Assembly: GCA_017503375.1 (NCBI GenBank) | Contig: JAFVTF010000060.1 | Span: 1-42,913 of the forward strand | Length of the DNA stretch: 42,913 nt | Reading direction: 5' to 3' | Origin: Lentisphaeria bacterium | Lineage (GTDB): Bacteria; Verrucomicrobiota; Lentisphaeria; Victivallales; UBA1829 | Shown: piece by piece, positions 1 to 9,368 of the stretch | Position numbering within the stretch: the first letter of the stretch is position 1 | How the letters are laid out: every line of letters begins with the position of its first letter | The notes under the pieces: model-generated | Told to the model about the DNA's origin: nothing | The model's input: only the letters and a program-made list of their open reading frames with translations | Databases searched by the model: none | Program-made: the position numbers and the translations under genes

Positions 1-141
1 AATTTGGCTGAAAAGAGATTGCTGATGAGATGGAAATGGTAGTTTGAGTGTGGCTACTCAAAGAGTAACCACCGAAAACGCTCCATTTTCAGATCTCTGC
101 AAGAATTTTCAGACATTTTTGAAGACTTTTGAAATTGCCTC
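1..141 (+). mobile_element. MITE-like palindromic repeat, copy 1 (left end outside window)
   Basis: The first 141 bases match, in inverted orientation, the complete copy at 16410-16593. The right terminal inverted repeat lies at 124-141 (reverse complement GAGGCAATTTCAAAAGTC). The body folds into nested complementary blocks: CTGAAAA 8-14 with TTTTCAG 106-112, TGGAAATGG 31-39 with CCATTTTCA 83-91, and a central hairpin TACTC 55-59 / GAGTA 63-67. It has no coding capacity, so it is either a non-autonomous miniature transposon or a structured repeat. It ends 29 bases before the start of the next gene, so it could contribute to that gene's 5' region. Confidence 0.6.
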
Positions 142-170
142 AATAATAAAAAATACAGGAGAAAGAAATA

Positions 171-2327
171 ATGTTGATCCCGGATGTCCCCGATGTTACT
201 TGTCCCCCGCTGGAATTACCGCATTTTCCCACAAAATGGCAGGCTGTGCTCTGGCGGAATTACAATATAGTCCCCCTCAGAAAACTGGCAGAAATTCTGG
301 AATGTTCTGAAGCAGAACTCTCTGCTGCGGCTCAGAAACTCGGTTTGCCGGCAGTTCAGCCGCCCACAGCAGACTGGATCAGATACGGATATCTGACCGT
401 TATCCGCAACAACTGGCATTTACTGAATTATGAACAGCTTCTTCAGCTTCTGGAATGGACTCCGGAACGGATGCGTGCAGCTTTGCGGGAGGAAGATTTC
501 CTCTGGGGCAAAATGGGAAACATGAAACCCGCCTGTGACAAAGTGGTTTATACTCCGCTTTCCGCAGAAGAATGTTCCGCAACAGAACAGTTCCGTCAAC
601 GCTGGCAGAAATATGTTCCGGCAGAAGAATACGGCTATACGGAACATCCCTTTGAATTCAGCGGAAAATACCGGACCTTCTTCCCAGCAAACGGAAAAGA
701 AGGACCGTTCTCTCTGCGTTTTGTACACTCTTATGCCGCGACCTGCGGAGATTTGCTGCTGGATATCGAAAGCCGTGACCCCGTTCCGGAAAATCTTTTG
801 AAAGAATATGCAGCTCAGGGAATCAACGGAATCTGGTTCCATGTGATCCTTTATCAGCTGCATCCGGTCAAGGGTTCAGAAGAATTTTCTGAAGGATATG
901 AAACACGTTTGAAAAATCTTGCAAAGGTCGTGGAACGCTGCAAAAAATACGGAATCGGGATTTACCTGTATCTGAACGAACCCCGCGGTATGACGGAATC
1001 GTTTTACGATAAAAATCCCGGCTGGCGCGGTGTCCTTTCCAGCCCGGCCAATCAGCAGTATGCAAACTGCACCAGTAAGGGGGAAGTCCTTCCCTGGCTG
1101 GAAGATGCAATGTTTACCATTTTCAAGAAAGTACCGGAACTTGCCGGAGCGTTTATGATCACTATGTCTGAGAACGTAACTCATTGCAACTCACAACATA
1201 AGATCGACGGTTGTCCGCTTTGCAGAAATCTTCACGGCTCTGAAATTATCGGAGCCATTGCCAAAGCCGCTGAACGGGGAATGCACAAAGCCGTTCCCGA
1301 AGCAAAACTACTGATGTCTGACTGGGCTTGGGCTGAAAAGAACTTTGACCATGAAGCGGAATTCCGGAAAAAAGTGATTGATCAGCTCCCGGAAAATGTC
1401 TGGTTCCTGACCATCAGTGAATGGGGCAAATCCATCGCCGTGGGCGGAACTCCAAATGTGGTGTTTGACTATTCCATTTCCCAGCCGGGGCCCTCGGATG
1501 AATCTGCTGAAGCAGTCCGTTATGCAAAGGCGCGCGGCTTGAAAGTTGCGGCAAAAATCCAGGCAAACAACTCATGGGAATTGTCATCTGTTCCCTACAT
1601 TCCGGTTCCCTATCTGATCGAAGAACACATCGGACGTCTGGCAGCCGCCGGCGTGGATGGAATCATGCTGAGCTGGACTCATGGCGGATATCCCGGCGGA
1701 AATCTTGCGTTGATACACAGTTCCACAGATGAACTGGTTCACAGCGGATTCCGCCCTGAAATCGCTGAAAAAATCTGCAAAGCTCTGCGGATGTTCGGTG
1801 AAGCATTCCGGAATTTCCCGTTCGATGTGATCACAGCTTACACCTGTCCGGCAAATTACGGAGCCATGAATCTTTTGCAGGCAAATGACACTGGCCGCAA
1901 AGCCACTATGGTCGGGTTCCCCTACGATGACTTGACCCGTTGGCGCTCCTGCTATCCGGAAGATGTCTTTGAAAATCAATTCCGGAAGGTTTCAGACGGA
2001 TGGGGAGCAGCTTTGCCGATTCTGGAAGAAGTGAAAAATCAAATCCTCCCGGAAGAACAGGATTTGTTCCGGGAAATCGAAACAATGGCTTGGGGTGCAT
2101 ATTGCCATCTGTACAGCACAGATTTGCAGATCCGCTTCATCCGGAGCAGAAATGCCGGGGATACCGCAGGTATGAAAGAAGCTGCCGCAAAAGAATTGGA
2201 AAATACCAAACGGCTTTACCATATCATGCGGAAAGACAGCCGGATCGGTTTTGAATCCAGCAATCATTATTACTACACACTGAATGACCTGCTGGAAAAA
2301 ATCGTAAACTGCGAAAGCTTTTTGTAA
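171..2327 (+). CDS. Putative intracellular glycoside hydrolase with N-terminal helix-turn-helix-like region
   Basis: 718 aa without a signal peptide, so probably cytoplasmic. ATG at 171 has AGGAG at 157-161, a good spacing. Residues about 28-65 and 85-110 (for example LRKLAEILECSEAEL and YEQLLQLLEWTPERM) look like two short helix-turn-helix-like units. From about residue 165 the sequence resembles a TIM-barrel sugar hydrolase. It includes an SENVTHCNS segment followed by a CPLC cysteine pair, and acidic tryptophan-rich strands (LMSDWAWAEKN, LTISEWGK). The cysteine-pair region resembles DUF4838/GH20-like proteins, but I cannot place it in a named GH family. It is the only protein gene on the plus strand here and stands alone, followed at once by a structured repeat. 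Function as a hydrolase is inferred; substrate unknown. Confidence 0.7.
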   Translation: MLIPDVPDVTCPPLELPHFPTKWQAVLWRNYNIVPLRKLAEILECSEAELSAAAQKLGLPAVQPPTADWIRYGYLTVIRNNWHLLNYEQLLQLLEWTPERMRAALREEDFLWGKMGNMKPACDKVVYTPLSAEECSATEQFRQRWQKYVPAEEYGYTEHPFEFSGKYRTFFPANGKEGPFSLRFVHSYAATCGDLLLDIESRDPVPENLLKEYAAQGINGIWFHVILYQLHPVKGSEEFSEGYETRLKNLAKVVERCKKYGIGIYLYLNEPRGMTESFYDKNPGWRGVLSSPANQQYANCTSKGEVLPWLEDAMFTIFKKVPELAGAFMITMSENVTHCNSQHKIDGCPLCRNLHGSEIIGAIAKAAERGMHKAVPEAKLLMSDWAWAEKNFDHEAEFRKKVIDQLPENVWFLTISEWGKSIAVGGTPNVVFDYSISQPGPSDESAEAVRYAKARGLKVAAKIQANNSWELSSVPYIPVPYLIEEHIGRLAAAGVDGIMLSWTHGGYPGGNLALIHSSTDELVHSGFRPEIAEKICKALRMFGEAFRNFPFDVITAYTCPANYGAMNLLQANDTGRKATMVGFPYDDLTRWRSCYPEDVFENQFRKVSDGWGAALPILEEVKNQILPEEQDLFREIETMAWGAYCHLYSTDLQIRFIRSRNAGDTAGMKEAAAKELENTKRLYHIMRKDSRIGFESSNHYYYTLNDLLEKIVNCESFL

Positions 2328-2328
2328 T

Positions 2329-2476
2329 GCTCTGTTCCCAATAAAGGTTGTTCCTTGAGGAGGGGAAAAAGCCCTTTTGAGGAAAGGTCCTTTTTCCCCT
2401 CCTCAAACTCCACCCCTTTTTCCCAAACCTTTTTGCGGCATTCTGATTTTTGTGTCACAAAAATCAAAATGCCATC
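2329..2476 (+). repeat. Structured intergenic repeat, copy A (double hairpin)
   Basis: Begins two bases after a stop codon with the conserved head GCTCTGTTCCCAATAAAGG. It contains a perfect 17-bp stem, 2355-2371 with 2390-2406, whose loop carries TTTTGAGGAAA. A second hairpin at 2437-2473 has GGCATT pairing with AATGCC and GATTTTTGTG pairing with CACAAAAATC. Related copies are at 40250-40400 and 42773-42913, with a truncated one at 40871-40914. Neither stem is followed by a clean T-run, so it is not a simple terminator. Confidence 0.8.
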
Positions 2477-2536
2477 AGAAAATTTTCTGTGATTTTCCGT
2501 GAATTCAGTGGTTCCACAAAAAAATAACAGAGAGCT

Positions 2537-3652
2537 TTATTTTGTCAGAATCCGTTCAATAACGGGAGCCATCCGTTTAGCAATCATGTAGAATCCGAGG
2601 TCGGTTGCATGACAGCCATCGACAGCACATTCGGAAGGTTCTTCACCGTAAAGGGAAAGGCCATCGAGGAAGTGAATATTCTTATCTCCCATATCCCGGC
2701 GGCGTTTCAGTTCGTTCAAATGGATCGTTGTATAACGCAAGCGTGTTGCATTGTATTCCGGTTCATCCAGAAATTCTTCCACGAAAGGCAGACATGAAAC
2801 GAGAAGGATCGGCACTTCCGGGTGAGATTTCCGCAGAATATCAATGAATGTCGGCAGAGTTGCTTCCAAACCGTCACAATGCGCATTGGCATCATAATCC
2901 AGCACAAACATCGCCGGATTTTTGATATCCGCAATCAATTCAGCCATCTTCGGTTCACCTTTTCCGCTGCCTGAAAAAGCAAGGTTGATAAACGGTCGGT
3001 TCAGTCTCCGGCTCATGATGTTTGTATGGCACATGCCCGGACGTGATGCACAGCCGCCCTGCTGGATCGAGGTACCGTAAACGACTACCGGACGGGGATC
3101 TTTCCACGGTGACGGCAATTCGACCGCAGAACCTTCCGTTACACCCAGACGGAAATATTCCAATCCGGAATAAAGAGGAAAATGCAGAGTATATTCCCGC
3201 ATTTTCTGTTCAGCAAACTGACGGTTCACTTTGACATTATATTCATCCTGATGGAAGTCAAATCTTGCACTTCCTGCATAAAATTTAGAGGAACCGCTGC
3301 CGACATAAATATCGAAACCCATGATTCCCACATGAGCCATGTGATCCATACGGCTGGTATGCCCCACCTTGACATGCACTTTGATTTCCGGACTGTCAGT
3401 TTTGAACCGGAGCATAACCCCTGCCGTATCCCAGGAAAGATAATCCACACCGCCGGAGATTTCGGGATTGGAGTTGAAAGAGATCGATGCACCAATAGGG
3501 ATTCTGCGGAACCCTTCTCCGGGTTTACGCCAGTAAAGACCGTTCAGCTCCACATTCGGGGAATCCACAGAATACCAATCCATTCCTTCAAGGGTCTCAT
3601 TCTTGAATCCCATTGCCTTATCATACTTCGTGATGTCATCTTTTTCAGCCAT
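2537..3652 (-). CDS. SGNH/GDSL-type hydrolase, probable carbohydrate esterase
   Basis: 371 aa, no signal peptide. The N-terminal half (about 1-180) is a beta-rich domain of the kind found in front of GxDLY/Lipase_GDSL_3 hydrolases. The C-terminal half is the SGNH fold: block I VVYGTSIQQGG with nucleophile candidate Ser195 (GTS rather than the textbook GDS), block II NLAFSGSGKGE near 223-233, the DYDANAH segment with Asn256, and the Asp345-Gly-Cys-His348 pair completing the triad. By family these enzymes remove acyl, often acetyl, groups from sugars. ATG at 3652 is preceded by a strong AAGGAGGC (3656-3663) and by a promoter at 3685-3713. It faces the convergent hydrolase at 171-2327 across structured repeat A. 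Specific substrate is not visible. Confidence 0.88.
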   Translation of the reverse strand: MAEKDDITKYDKAMGFKNETLEGMDWYSVDSPNVELNGLYWRKPGEGFRRIPIGASISFNSNPEISGGVDYLSWDTAGVMLRFKTDSPEIKVHVKVGHTSRMDHMAHVGIMGFDIYVGSGSSKFYAGSARFDFHQDEYNVKVNRQFAEQKMREYTLHFPLYSGLEYFRLGVTEGSAVELPSPWKDPRPVVVYGTSIQQGGCASRPGMCHTNIMSRRLNRPFINLAFSGSGKGEPKMAELIADIKNPAMFVLDYDANAHCDGLEATLPTFIDILRKSHPEVPILLVSCLPFVEEFLDEPEYNATRLRYTTIHLNELKRRRDMGDKNIHFLDGLSLYGEEPSECAVDGCHATDLGFYMIAKRMAPVIERILTK

Positions 3653-3684
3653 ATTGCCTCCTTTATTTTGTTATCGGCAAAGAT

Positions 3685-3713
3685 AATATACAATTATGCT
3701 TGAAATTTTTCAA
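3685..3713 (-). promoter_or_regulatory. Sigma70-type promoter of the SGNH hydrolase gene
   Basis: On the minus strand, -35 TTGAAA (3708-3713), a 17-nt spacer and -10 TATATT (3685-3690). The start codon lies about 33 nt downstream. The same TTGAAA / TATATT pair recurs in front of both paralogous regulators, and a close variant precedes the GH20 gene. Confidence 0.7.
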
Positions 3714-3787
3714 ACGGCATCAGAAAAATATTTCCGGTCATATCATGCAACTTTTCCGGAATATCTGTGAAACTATTTTTAAAAAAC

Positions 3788-3815
3788 TTGTTTTTTTCAA
3801 AAAAAGACGTATATT
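3788..3815 (+). promoter_or_regulatory. Probable promoter of RNase P RNA
   Basis: TTGTTT (3788-3793), a 16-nt spacer and TATATT (3810-3815). Position +1 would fall near 3822, exactly where the P1 helix of the RNA begins. Confidence 0.6.
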
Positions 3816-3821
3816 ACAGGA

Positions 3822-4168
3822 TGGAGATGGGGCGGCGGTCGCTTTGCAATGCAAAGAGGAAAGTCCGGACCCCACAGAGCAGGGACTCCTTCCGTAATAG
3901 GAGGATGCCGCGGACAATATGCCGCGGAAAGGAAAGCGCAACAGAAAGCAAACCGCCTGATTTGTCAGGTAAGGGTGAAACGGCGGGGTAAGAGCCCGCA
4001 TTCTGCAGGAGTAATCCCGCAGAAAAGGCAAGCCCGTCCCGGAGCAAGGCCAAATAGGGAATGAGCTGCTGCTCGCAGCGTTTGAATTCCGGGTTCTGGC
4101 CGCACAGACAGATGATCGCCGCTTCCGCAAGGGAGTTACAGAATCCGGCTTATGCCCCATCTCCGCTT
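3822..4168 (+). ncRNA. rnpB: RNase P RNA (bacterial type A)
   Basis: Catalytic RNA of ribonuclease P, which removes 5' leaders from tRNA precursors. Diagnostic conserved blocks are all present and in order: GAGGAAAGTCCGGAC (CR-I) near 3855, AAGGGTGAAACGGCGGGGTAAGAGC (CR-II/III region) near 3970-4000 cited here only by its key bases, AGACAGATGATCGCC (CR-IV) near 4107, and ACAGAATCCGGCTTAT (CR-V) near 4138. The ends close with P1: GGAGATGGGGC at 3823-3833 pairs with GCCCCATCTCC at 4154-4164. The length, about 347 nt, is normal for type A. It is the only RNA gene seen and one of only two plus-strand genes in the window. Confidence 0.97.
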
Positions 4169-4255
4169 TTATCCCCCTTCCCTGACAAGGGGTATTACTT
4201 GAGAAACAGAAACTGTGTTTTGTGTTTTGATTTCTAATCTTGTTTAAAAATCTGA

Positions 4256-4286
4256 CGCAGTGTTCCGGTTCAAACGGAACACTGCG
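4256..4286 (-). terminator. Terminator hairpin after the DUF4838 gene
   Basis: CGCAGTGTTCCG / CGGAACACTGCG, a perfect 12-bp stem with a 7-nt loop, 22 nt past the stop codon at 4309. On the minus strand it is followed by TCAGATTTTTAAAC. It may also insulate the converging RNase P RNA transcript. Confidence 0.85.
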
Positions 4287-4308
4287 CCGGTTTCAAATCT
4301 TAAACAGA

Positions 4309-7305
4309 TTACTTCCACTGTCCTTGAACAGCGATTTCATCCATACACAAATACCAGTGAATAACGTTGAGAACAACCTTTACAAAGCGTGCATCGGTTT
4401 TCTTGACAGGAACCGAAATGGATTCCGCTCTGTATCCAACATTGCCAAGTTTGGAATTGTTCACCTTCCCAACGGAGGTATACTTCTTTCCATCCATACT
4501 GGTTTTAACCTCAACAAAACGGGGAAGTTCCACTCCGGCAATTCCTGCACCGCTGTGTACAAAAACATTTTCAACAGAGGCTGTTTTACCCAAATCAAAG
4601 GTGACTTCGATATTTCCGTGAAGTGTAAATCCCTGTGTGGCTTTCTTATTGAACCACATGGGAGTTTTTCCCTTATTGAAAACACCGTCGGTCAGTTTCT
4701 TCATTTCCAAAGCCTGATCAGCATTGGCACAAAGTTTCCAGTTCGGCTTTTTGCTCAAAGTATATGCTTTCCCGAAAACGAGGTTGTTCTCTTTTGCAGG
4801 CCAACCCATCTCCGGACGCATCTCAGCCAGATTGGTCATGTCATGGTAACTTGCATCAAAGATGGGGCTGATGCACATCACCTTCCCTTTCAAATGCTTG
4901 GAAGGACGGAAGATGTTCATGAAAACAGGATTTCCGTTTTCGATCTCTTTCTTATCCATCAATGAGCTGAGAGGAATGGAGATCAAAGTCTTCCAACAGC
5001 CGTCTTTTTTCTCTGTTTTCACAACTGCACCGGATTTCCAGACAGTCTGGTTTGCCATATTATCGGTGTACGCAAACGCATACTGTTTTCCGTCGGAGTT
5101 GATCGCAAGCTGTTTATAGGGAACACCGCTTCTCTTGGAGGAGAAGAAGATTTCCCATGCATCACCGCTCCACCACTGGGGATTCAGCTTAGAAAGATCA
5201 AGCCCTTTTTCTTCCAGAAGCAAATAAAGATACTGGGAATCAAAAAGGATTTTTCCGCTGATTTTCCGTTCGGGAACTTTATTGCCTTCAACAGAAAACC
5301 ACTGGGAGAGAGATGCAGCATTGTTCCAGTCTGCTGCTGCAGGGTCGCCGGGGGTGGAAGCATTCTTCCGGGGAACTGTCACAACCAGAGGTTTCCCGCC
5401 TTTTCCCGCAGCGTGATAGCCCTTCAGCTTTGTAACTTCATCTTCCACAAATTTCTCTTTTACCTTGGGAGCGAAGCCCATGAGGTAGGGGCGCGCTTTG
5501 AGTTCTGCCAGACGGTATTTCTTGAAACGCTGGAGGATATCTGCCGCTTTCCAGGGCATCTTCTGTCCTTTGGGAAGCTGTTTCTGCAATTTTTCCCACA
5601 TGCAGTAGATTGCGGCATCAACAAGAATACGTTCCTGCTGAACGTTCAAGAGGTAAAGAGAACCGGGGGCGCAGCTTTTTTCCGCCGCATCCAGCATGGC
5701 ACTGACCGTTTTATAGAAGTTCAGGTTCAAATACGAGCGTTCAGAGACAAGAAGCGCGCAGATTTTGCCATCTTTGGCAGGTGTCGCCGCAATGCTCTTC
5801 TGCAGATAATCCAGATATTCCGTCATCTTTCCTGCTGCCGGACCGTAATAGCCTTTCATGAAGGTACTGACAAGTTTTTTGGGATCCTGATCCGGATTAT
5901 CCATCATTTTTCTTGCGACCCAGCAGGTCAGGGCGTAGAAACTGAGACCGCAACGGGGTTCACACTCTGTAAAGATGCGGTCAACGTTGTTCTTTTGGAA
6001 CCATTTGATATCAGCCACAACAGCATCCAATGTTGCGTTGGGGAAAGGATATTTGTTTTTGACGAACTGGACCCAGTAATCCCAGATCTCAACATTTTTT
6101 GCGATCTTCGTCCACTGTTCAAGCAGGACTTTTGCCTTGCTGTTGACCGGATGGGTCATGGGACGGTAAAGGTCAGGGAATTCGTCTTTTTTCTTCCATT
6201 CCGCGTTCAGCTGGGCAAAACAGACGATGGTATTGTCGCGGGGACGGATCCGTTTCGGGGGAACAAGATTGTTTTCGTAAGCAAAGAAACCAATGAGAAT
6301 ATCAGGGTGTTTTGTTTTGATTCCGTCAGCAATGCTGTTGATGAAATCCACATACAGCGCGCTGTCGGTGCCTTCTTTCTTCATGAAAGCCTTGCAGGGC
6401 GGACACTGGCAGTTGAAAGCATTATCGTTGGGGGTAACATAGTAGATCTGACGGGGTCTTGCGCCCTGAGCAATGTTCTTTGCAGCTGATTTGTTGGTTG
6501 CTTCAATATTCTTGATCAAAAGCTGAACCATCAGTTTCCGGACCTCCGGATTGGAAAGACAAATCTGTCCGGGGCCGCTGCCGGAAGTTGCAACAGGCCG
6601 TTCCCCGCTGGCATTCATTGCATGATATTCCGGATGATCCTTCGGGAACTGTTTGGAATAAAAGTAAAAAGTATGTCCGGGAGCCTCTCCGATAAAACCG
6701 AACTCCGGAAGCCAGGTGCGGGTACTCTTGACTCTGGCGTTATGCTGCTGTACTGCTCTGGTATCACTTTCTCCGGTAAAGACCATGCGGAGCTTAAACG
6801 CAGGCTTCCTGCGGACAGAGAACGGGCTGACCGCAAGTTCCGGCTTGGAGGGAACAGATTCCGTTATGGGATCAAACCAGGCACAGCCGAGACGTTCCAG
6901 AAATTCATACGCACCGTAAAGCACACCGCGGGGACGTCCACCGGTCACGATCAGATTTTTTCCGACTGTGCGGACGATCCATTCTTCATCGCCGATGGAA
7001 TTCTGTTTGATTCCCTGTTTTGCTGCAAAATCGGTAGCGCCCACATAAATCGCAAACTTTGCATTGGCGGCATCCTTTTCCGCAATAACGGGAAATTTTG
7101 CACCTGTCATTTTCTGAAGATAGCTGCTCAGTTCCTTTGCCGCATGTTTTTCAGCAGGAATCGCATTTGCTCCTTCAACGATCACATATTCTGTTTTTCC
7201 TTTTGCAGCCAGCTGCAATACATTGTTCGCATAAACACAGCTGAAAGCCGTTACGACAGCAAAAATCAGGATCACTTTTACTGTACATTCTTTCAAAAAT
7301 TTCAT
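4309..7305 (-). CDS. Secreted DUF4838 carbohydrate-active enzyme with C-terminal binding modules
   Basis: 998 aa. A signal peptide (residues 1-26, cleavage after CVYA) directs export. Residues about 35-150 resemble the N-terminal domain of alpha-glucuronidases (GH67-N-like): AEKHAAKELSSYLQKMTG and GRPRGVLYGAYEFLE. The core (about 165-520) has DUF4838 hallmarks, including CQCPPC and VDFINSIADGIKTKHPDI, then the helical GYYGPAAGKMTEYLDYLQ segment. The C-terminal third has a CBM9-like domain (WNNAASLSQWFSVEG, WSGDAWEIFFSSKR) and an F5/8-type-C-like module (FDLGKTASVENVFVHSG). DUF4838 proteins are presumed glycan hydrolases but biochemical data are scarce. Start chosen for the signal peptide and GGAG nine bases upstream. 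It is last in locus A, 81 nt after the preceding gene, with its own downstream terminator. Confidence 0.85.
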   Translation of the reverse strand: MKFLKECTVKVILIFAVVTAFSCVYANNVLQLAAKGKTEYVIVEGANAIPAEKHAAKELSSYLQKMTGAKFPVIAEKDAANAKFAIYVGATDFAAKQGIKQNSIGDEEWIVRTVGKNLIVTGGRPRGVLYGAYEFLERLGCAWFDPITESVPSKPELAVSPFSVRRKPAFKLRMVFTGESDTRAVQQHNARVKSTRTWLPEFGFIGEAPGHTFYFYSKQFPKDHPEYHAMNASGERPVATSGSGPGQICLSNPEVRKLMVQLLIKNIEATNKSAAKNIAQGARPRQIYYVTPNDNAFNCQCPPCKAFMKKEGTDSALYVDFINSIADGIKTKHPDILIGFFAYENNLVPPKRIRPRDNTIVCFAQLNAEWKKKDEFPDLYRPMTHPVNSKAKVLLEQWTKIAKNVEIWDYWVQFVKNKYPFPNATLDAVVADIKWFQKNNVDRIFTECEPRCGLSFYALTCWVARKMMDNPDQDPKKLVSTFMKGYYGPAAGKMTEYLDYLQKSIAATPAKDGKICALLVSERSYLNLNFYKTVSAMLDAAEKSCAPGSLYLLNVQQERILVDAAIYCMWEKLQKQLPKGQKMPWKAADILQRFKKYRLAELKARPYLMGFAPKVKEKFVEDEVTKLKGYHAAGKGGKPLVVTVPRKNASTPGDPAAADWNNAASLSQWFSVEGNKVPERKISGKILFDSQYLYLLLEEKGLDLSKLNPQWWSGDAWEIFFSSKRSGVPYKQLAINSDGKQYAFAYTDNMANQTVWKSGAVVKTEKKDGCWKTLISIPLSSLMDKKEIENGNPVFMNIFRPSKHLKGKVMCISPIFDASYHDMTNLAEMRPEMGWPAKENNLVFGKAYTLSKKPNWKLCANADQALEMKKLTDGVFNKGKTPMWFNKKATQGFTLHGNIEVTFDLGKTASVENVFVHSGAGIAGVELPRFVEVKTSMDGKKYTSVGKVNNSKLGNVGYRAESISVPVKKTDARFVKVVLNVIHWYLCMDEIAVQGQWK

Positions 7306-7386
7306 TTATTCTTTCTCCGGTTGTGTTTTTCAAGGTGTTGGTGAATATTGTTTTTTCTTTCTGGATCCTTTCTTTTTTTCTATATT

Positions 7387-9351
7387 TCAAGTTTTGACTG
7401 TACGGAAAATTCTCATTTTCTGCGGGAAAAATATTCCCGGAAGATTCACAGTTCCATTCCTTGAACAGACCTGTATTTTCCCCCAATTTCCATTCAAATC
7501 CAATTCTTCAAACTCTGCATCTTCCAGATCAGCCGGAATTCTGAGATCAAGCCCATCCATTATATCTGCTGTCAGATTGGTCAGATAGAAAATCAGTTCT
7601 GTTTCAGTTTTCCTGCAAAGCAGCCAGACATTCGGGGCATTCCGGACAGTTGCCGGGAACGGCTCTCCCCGCAGCCATTCCAATACGATCCGCACCATCT
7701 CTTTTTTCCGGTAAGAATAAATATTGGATGAGTTGTTCCCGGAAAGACAGGACGCTATAATACAAACCCGACCGCCGGAATGATTGGTGAACCGGACCAT
7801 ACCGGGCTGCAGTTCCGGCTGAATTTGGTTCCCGTAATAACTGAGAACATCACAACCCAGTCCCGGAATCAATTTCAAATATAACGCCTTTTCACCGCCT
7901 GCCGGCTGGAACGCCAGATTATAAATCAAACGTCCTTTGATATGCTGAAACTCCGGAATATCTGCAATCTTTTCAAAGGAAAAATTATATTTCTCCAAAC
8001 GTTCTGTCCGAACTCCCAGATATTCCCCGAATCCCCGTTTTTCCAGTATTTCTGCGGCTTCCGCATCCAGCAGAACCGCATCGGAAAGAATTGCCCGGAT
8101 TTCATCATCAGGAAGAACATCTGCTGTCTGACCGAACAGAACTGCAGGAGAACCGTAGCGGGTTGAAAACGGAATTCCGAAACGCCCAAACATTCCGAAA
8201 CCAGATGCAAAACCGGGACCGCCGGAACCCGCAGGCGAGAGGAATTTCAAAGATAGCGATGCCGGATCATAAATCAAACGGCATCCTTCAAAATGTCCCT
8301 TTTTGGAAAAATCACTGATGACACTGAACCGTTTTGTGTTCCGGGATGCCATTTCAAAATATCCGGTATCCTCAACCGGATCATCAGCATATTGCGCCGC
8401 ATAAAGCAGAGAATTATCCGCACCGAACGCCATGGCACTGTGAATCAATGCCTCCAATGTAGTCGCCGACATGAAATACCGGGTATGAGGATAGGTATCT
8501 GATTCATGCATCCATTCAAAATCTTCCGGTAATCGCTCCGCCGTATACATGGTATGTTCCAGGCAGGAAAGGATTTGGAACGAACCATTGGCACAAGAAT
8601 ATGTTGTTCCGAAGACACGAACCAGAGGTTTCGTGCCGCCCGCAAACGCACGTGCGGTACTTATTGTATGATATCCGTCACAATCCGTTGCGGCAGATTC
8701 ACAAAGAGCCAATCTTGTTTCCGGAGCAACGGCATTGACAGCCTTTCTTACTTCTTCCGCAAAGATCTGAAAACTCTTTTTTGCAAGTTCCGCAAAAATC
8801 CGGCGCTCCGGATGAGTTTCCGGTTTGTCCTCCTGAAAATAACGGACCAACTCCTCCCGGCTGATCTCTCTGCCGAGTATCCGGCTGAATTCTTTCATGT
8901 GCAGCGGACAGAAACATCCTTTGGAAATCCCCATGTGCCACATGAAACGCAGATCATCTTCAAAAAGAATCACGTCCGGATGGGCAATCTCTGCCACTTT
9001 TGCAATTTTTGCCGCAAAATCTTTCCGGAATTCCGGGTCAAGGGGACAATTTGCGTTTTCCGAAACCGTTCCGTTCCAGTTTACCAGATGCTGAAACGGA
9101 GAACCGACTCCGCAGCCGATCGTGGGAGCACACCACCAGTTGATCTCAATATCCGTCCCTTGCACAGCTTCTTTCAATTCATTCATCCGTTTTCCGATCG
9201 ATTCATAAGCGGAAAGATCCGGCATTCCGGTGAGCCGGGTTTCGATTCCCGGCGCACAAAGAAAGAACCTGCGGAAACCATACCGATGGTAAATTGCCAG
9301 CAGGTCTTCCGGAAGAACATTGAAAACAACTGGAATGTAAGGGTCGAACAT
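7387..9351 (-). CDS. Putative TIM-barrel glycoside hydrolase (GH42-like architecture), family unassigned
   Basis: 654 aa with no signal peptide. The N-terminal 350 residues look like an alpha/beta barrel: NWWCAPTIGCG, the acidic strand end VILFEDDLRFMWHMG, a CFCPLH cysteine segment, and FEWMHESDTYPHTRY. Downstream is a region rich in Gly/Pro turns (GSGGPGFASGFGMFG) and a C-terminal beta domain. The order barrel, flavodoxin-like domain, beta domain recalls GH42 galactosidases, but I see no decisive signature. The start codon lies 17 nt after a prepilin-like gene, with AAGG as ribosome-binding site, so the two are probably co-translated. It is the one hydrolase behind a prepilin that lacks an export signal. 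It could act on imported oligosaccharides, or the annotated start could miss a leader; I found none in frame. Confidence 0.65.
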   Translation of the reverse strand: MFDPYIPVVFNVLPEDLLAIYHRYGFRRFFLCAPGIETRLTGMPDLSAYESIGKRMNELKEAVQGTDIEINWWCAPTIGCGVGSPFQHLVNWNGTVSENANCPLDPEFRKDFAAKIAKVAEIAHPDVILFEDDLRFMWHMGISKGCFCPLHMKEFSRILGREISREELVRYFQEDKPETHPERRIFAELAKKSFQIFAEEVRKAVNAVAPETRLALCESAATDCDGYHTISTARAFAGGTKPLVRVFGTTYSCANGSFQILSCLEHTMYTAERLPEDFEWMHESDTYPHTRYFMSATTLEALIHSAMAFGADNSLLYAAQYADDPVEDTGYFEMASRNTKRFSVISDFSKKGHFEGCRLIYDPASLSLKFLSPAGSGGPGFASGFGMFGRFGIPFSTRYGSPAVLFGQTADVLPDDEIRAILSDAVLLDAEAAEILEKRGFGEYLGVRTERLEKYNFSFEKIADIPEFQHIKGRLIYNLAFQPAGGEKALYLKLIPGLGCDVLSYYGNQIQPELQPGMVRFTNHSGGRVCIIASCLSGNNSSNIYSYRKKEMVRIVLEWLRGEPFPATVRNAPNVWLLCRKTETELIFYLTNLTADIMDGLDLRIPADLEDAEFEELDLNGNWGKIQVCSRNGTVNLPGIFFPQKMRIFRTVKT

Positions 9352-9368
9352 CTCAAGACCTTAATTCA

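Noticed and set aside
44..310. 88-codon reading frame at the window start
   Set aside because: It runs through the palindromic repeat and overlaps the hydrolase start in another frame; no ribosome-binding site and no recognisable protein sequence.
3738..4160. 140-codon frame on the minus strand across 3738-4160
   Set aside because: It lies on the opposite strand of the RNase P RNA gene, whose conserved structure explains the sequence.
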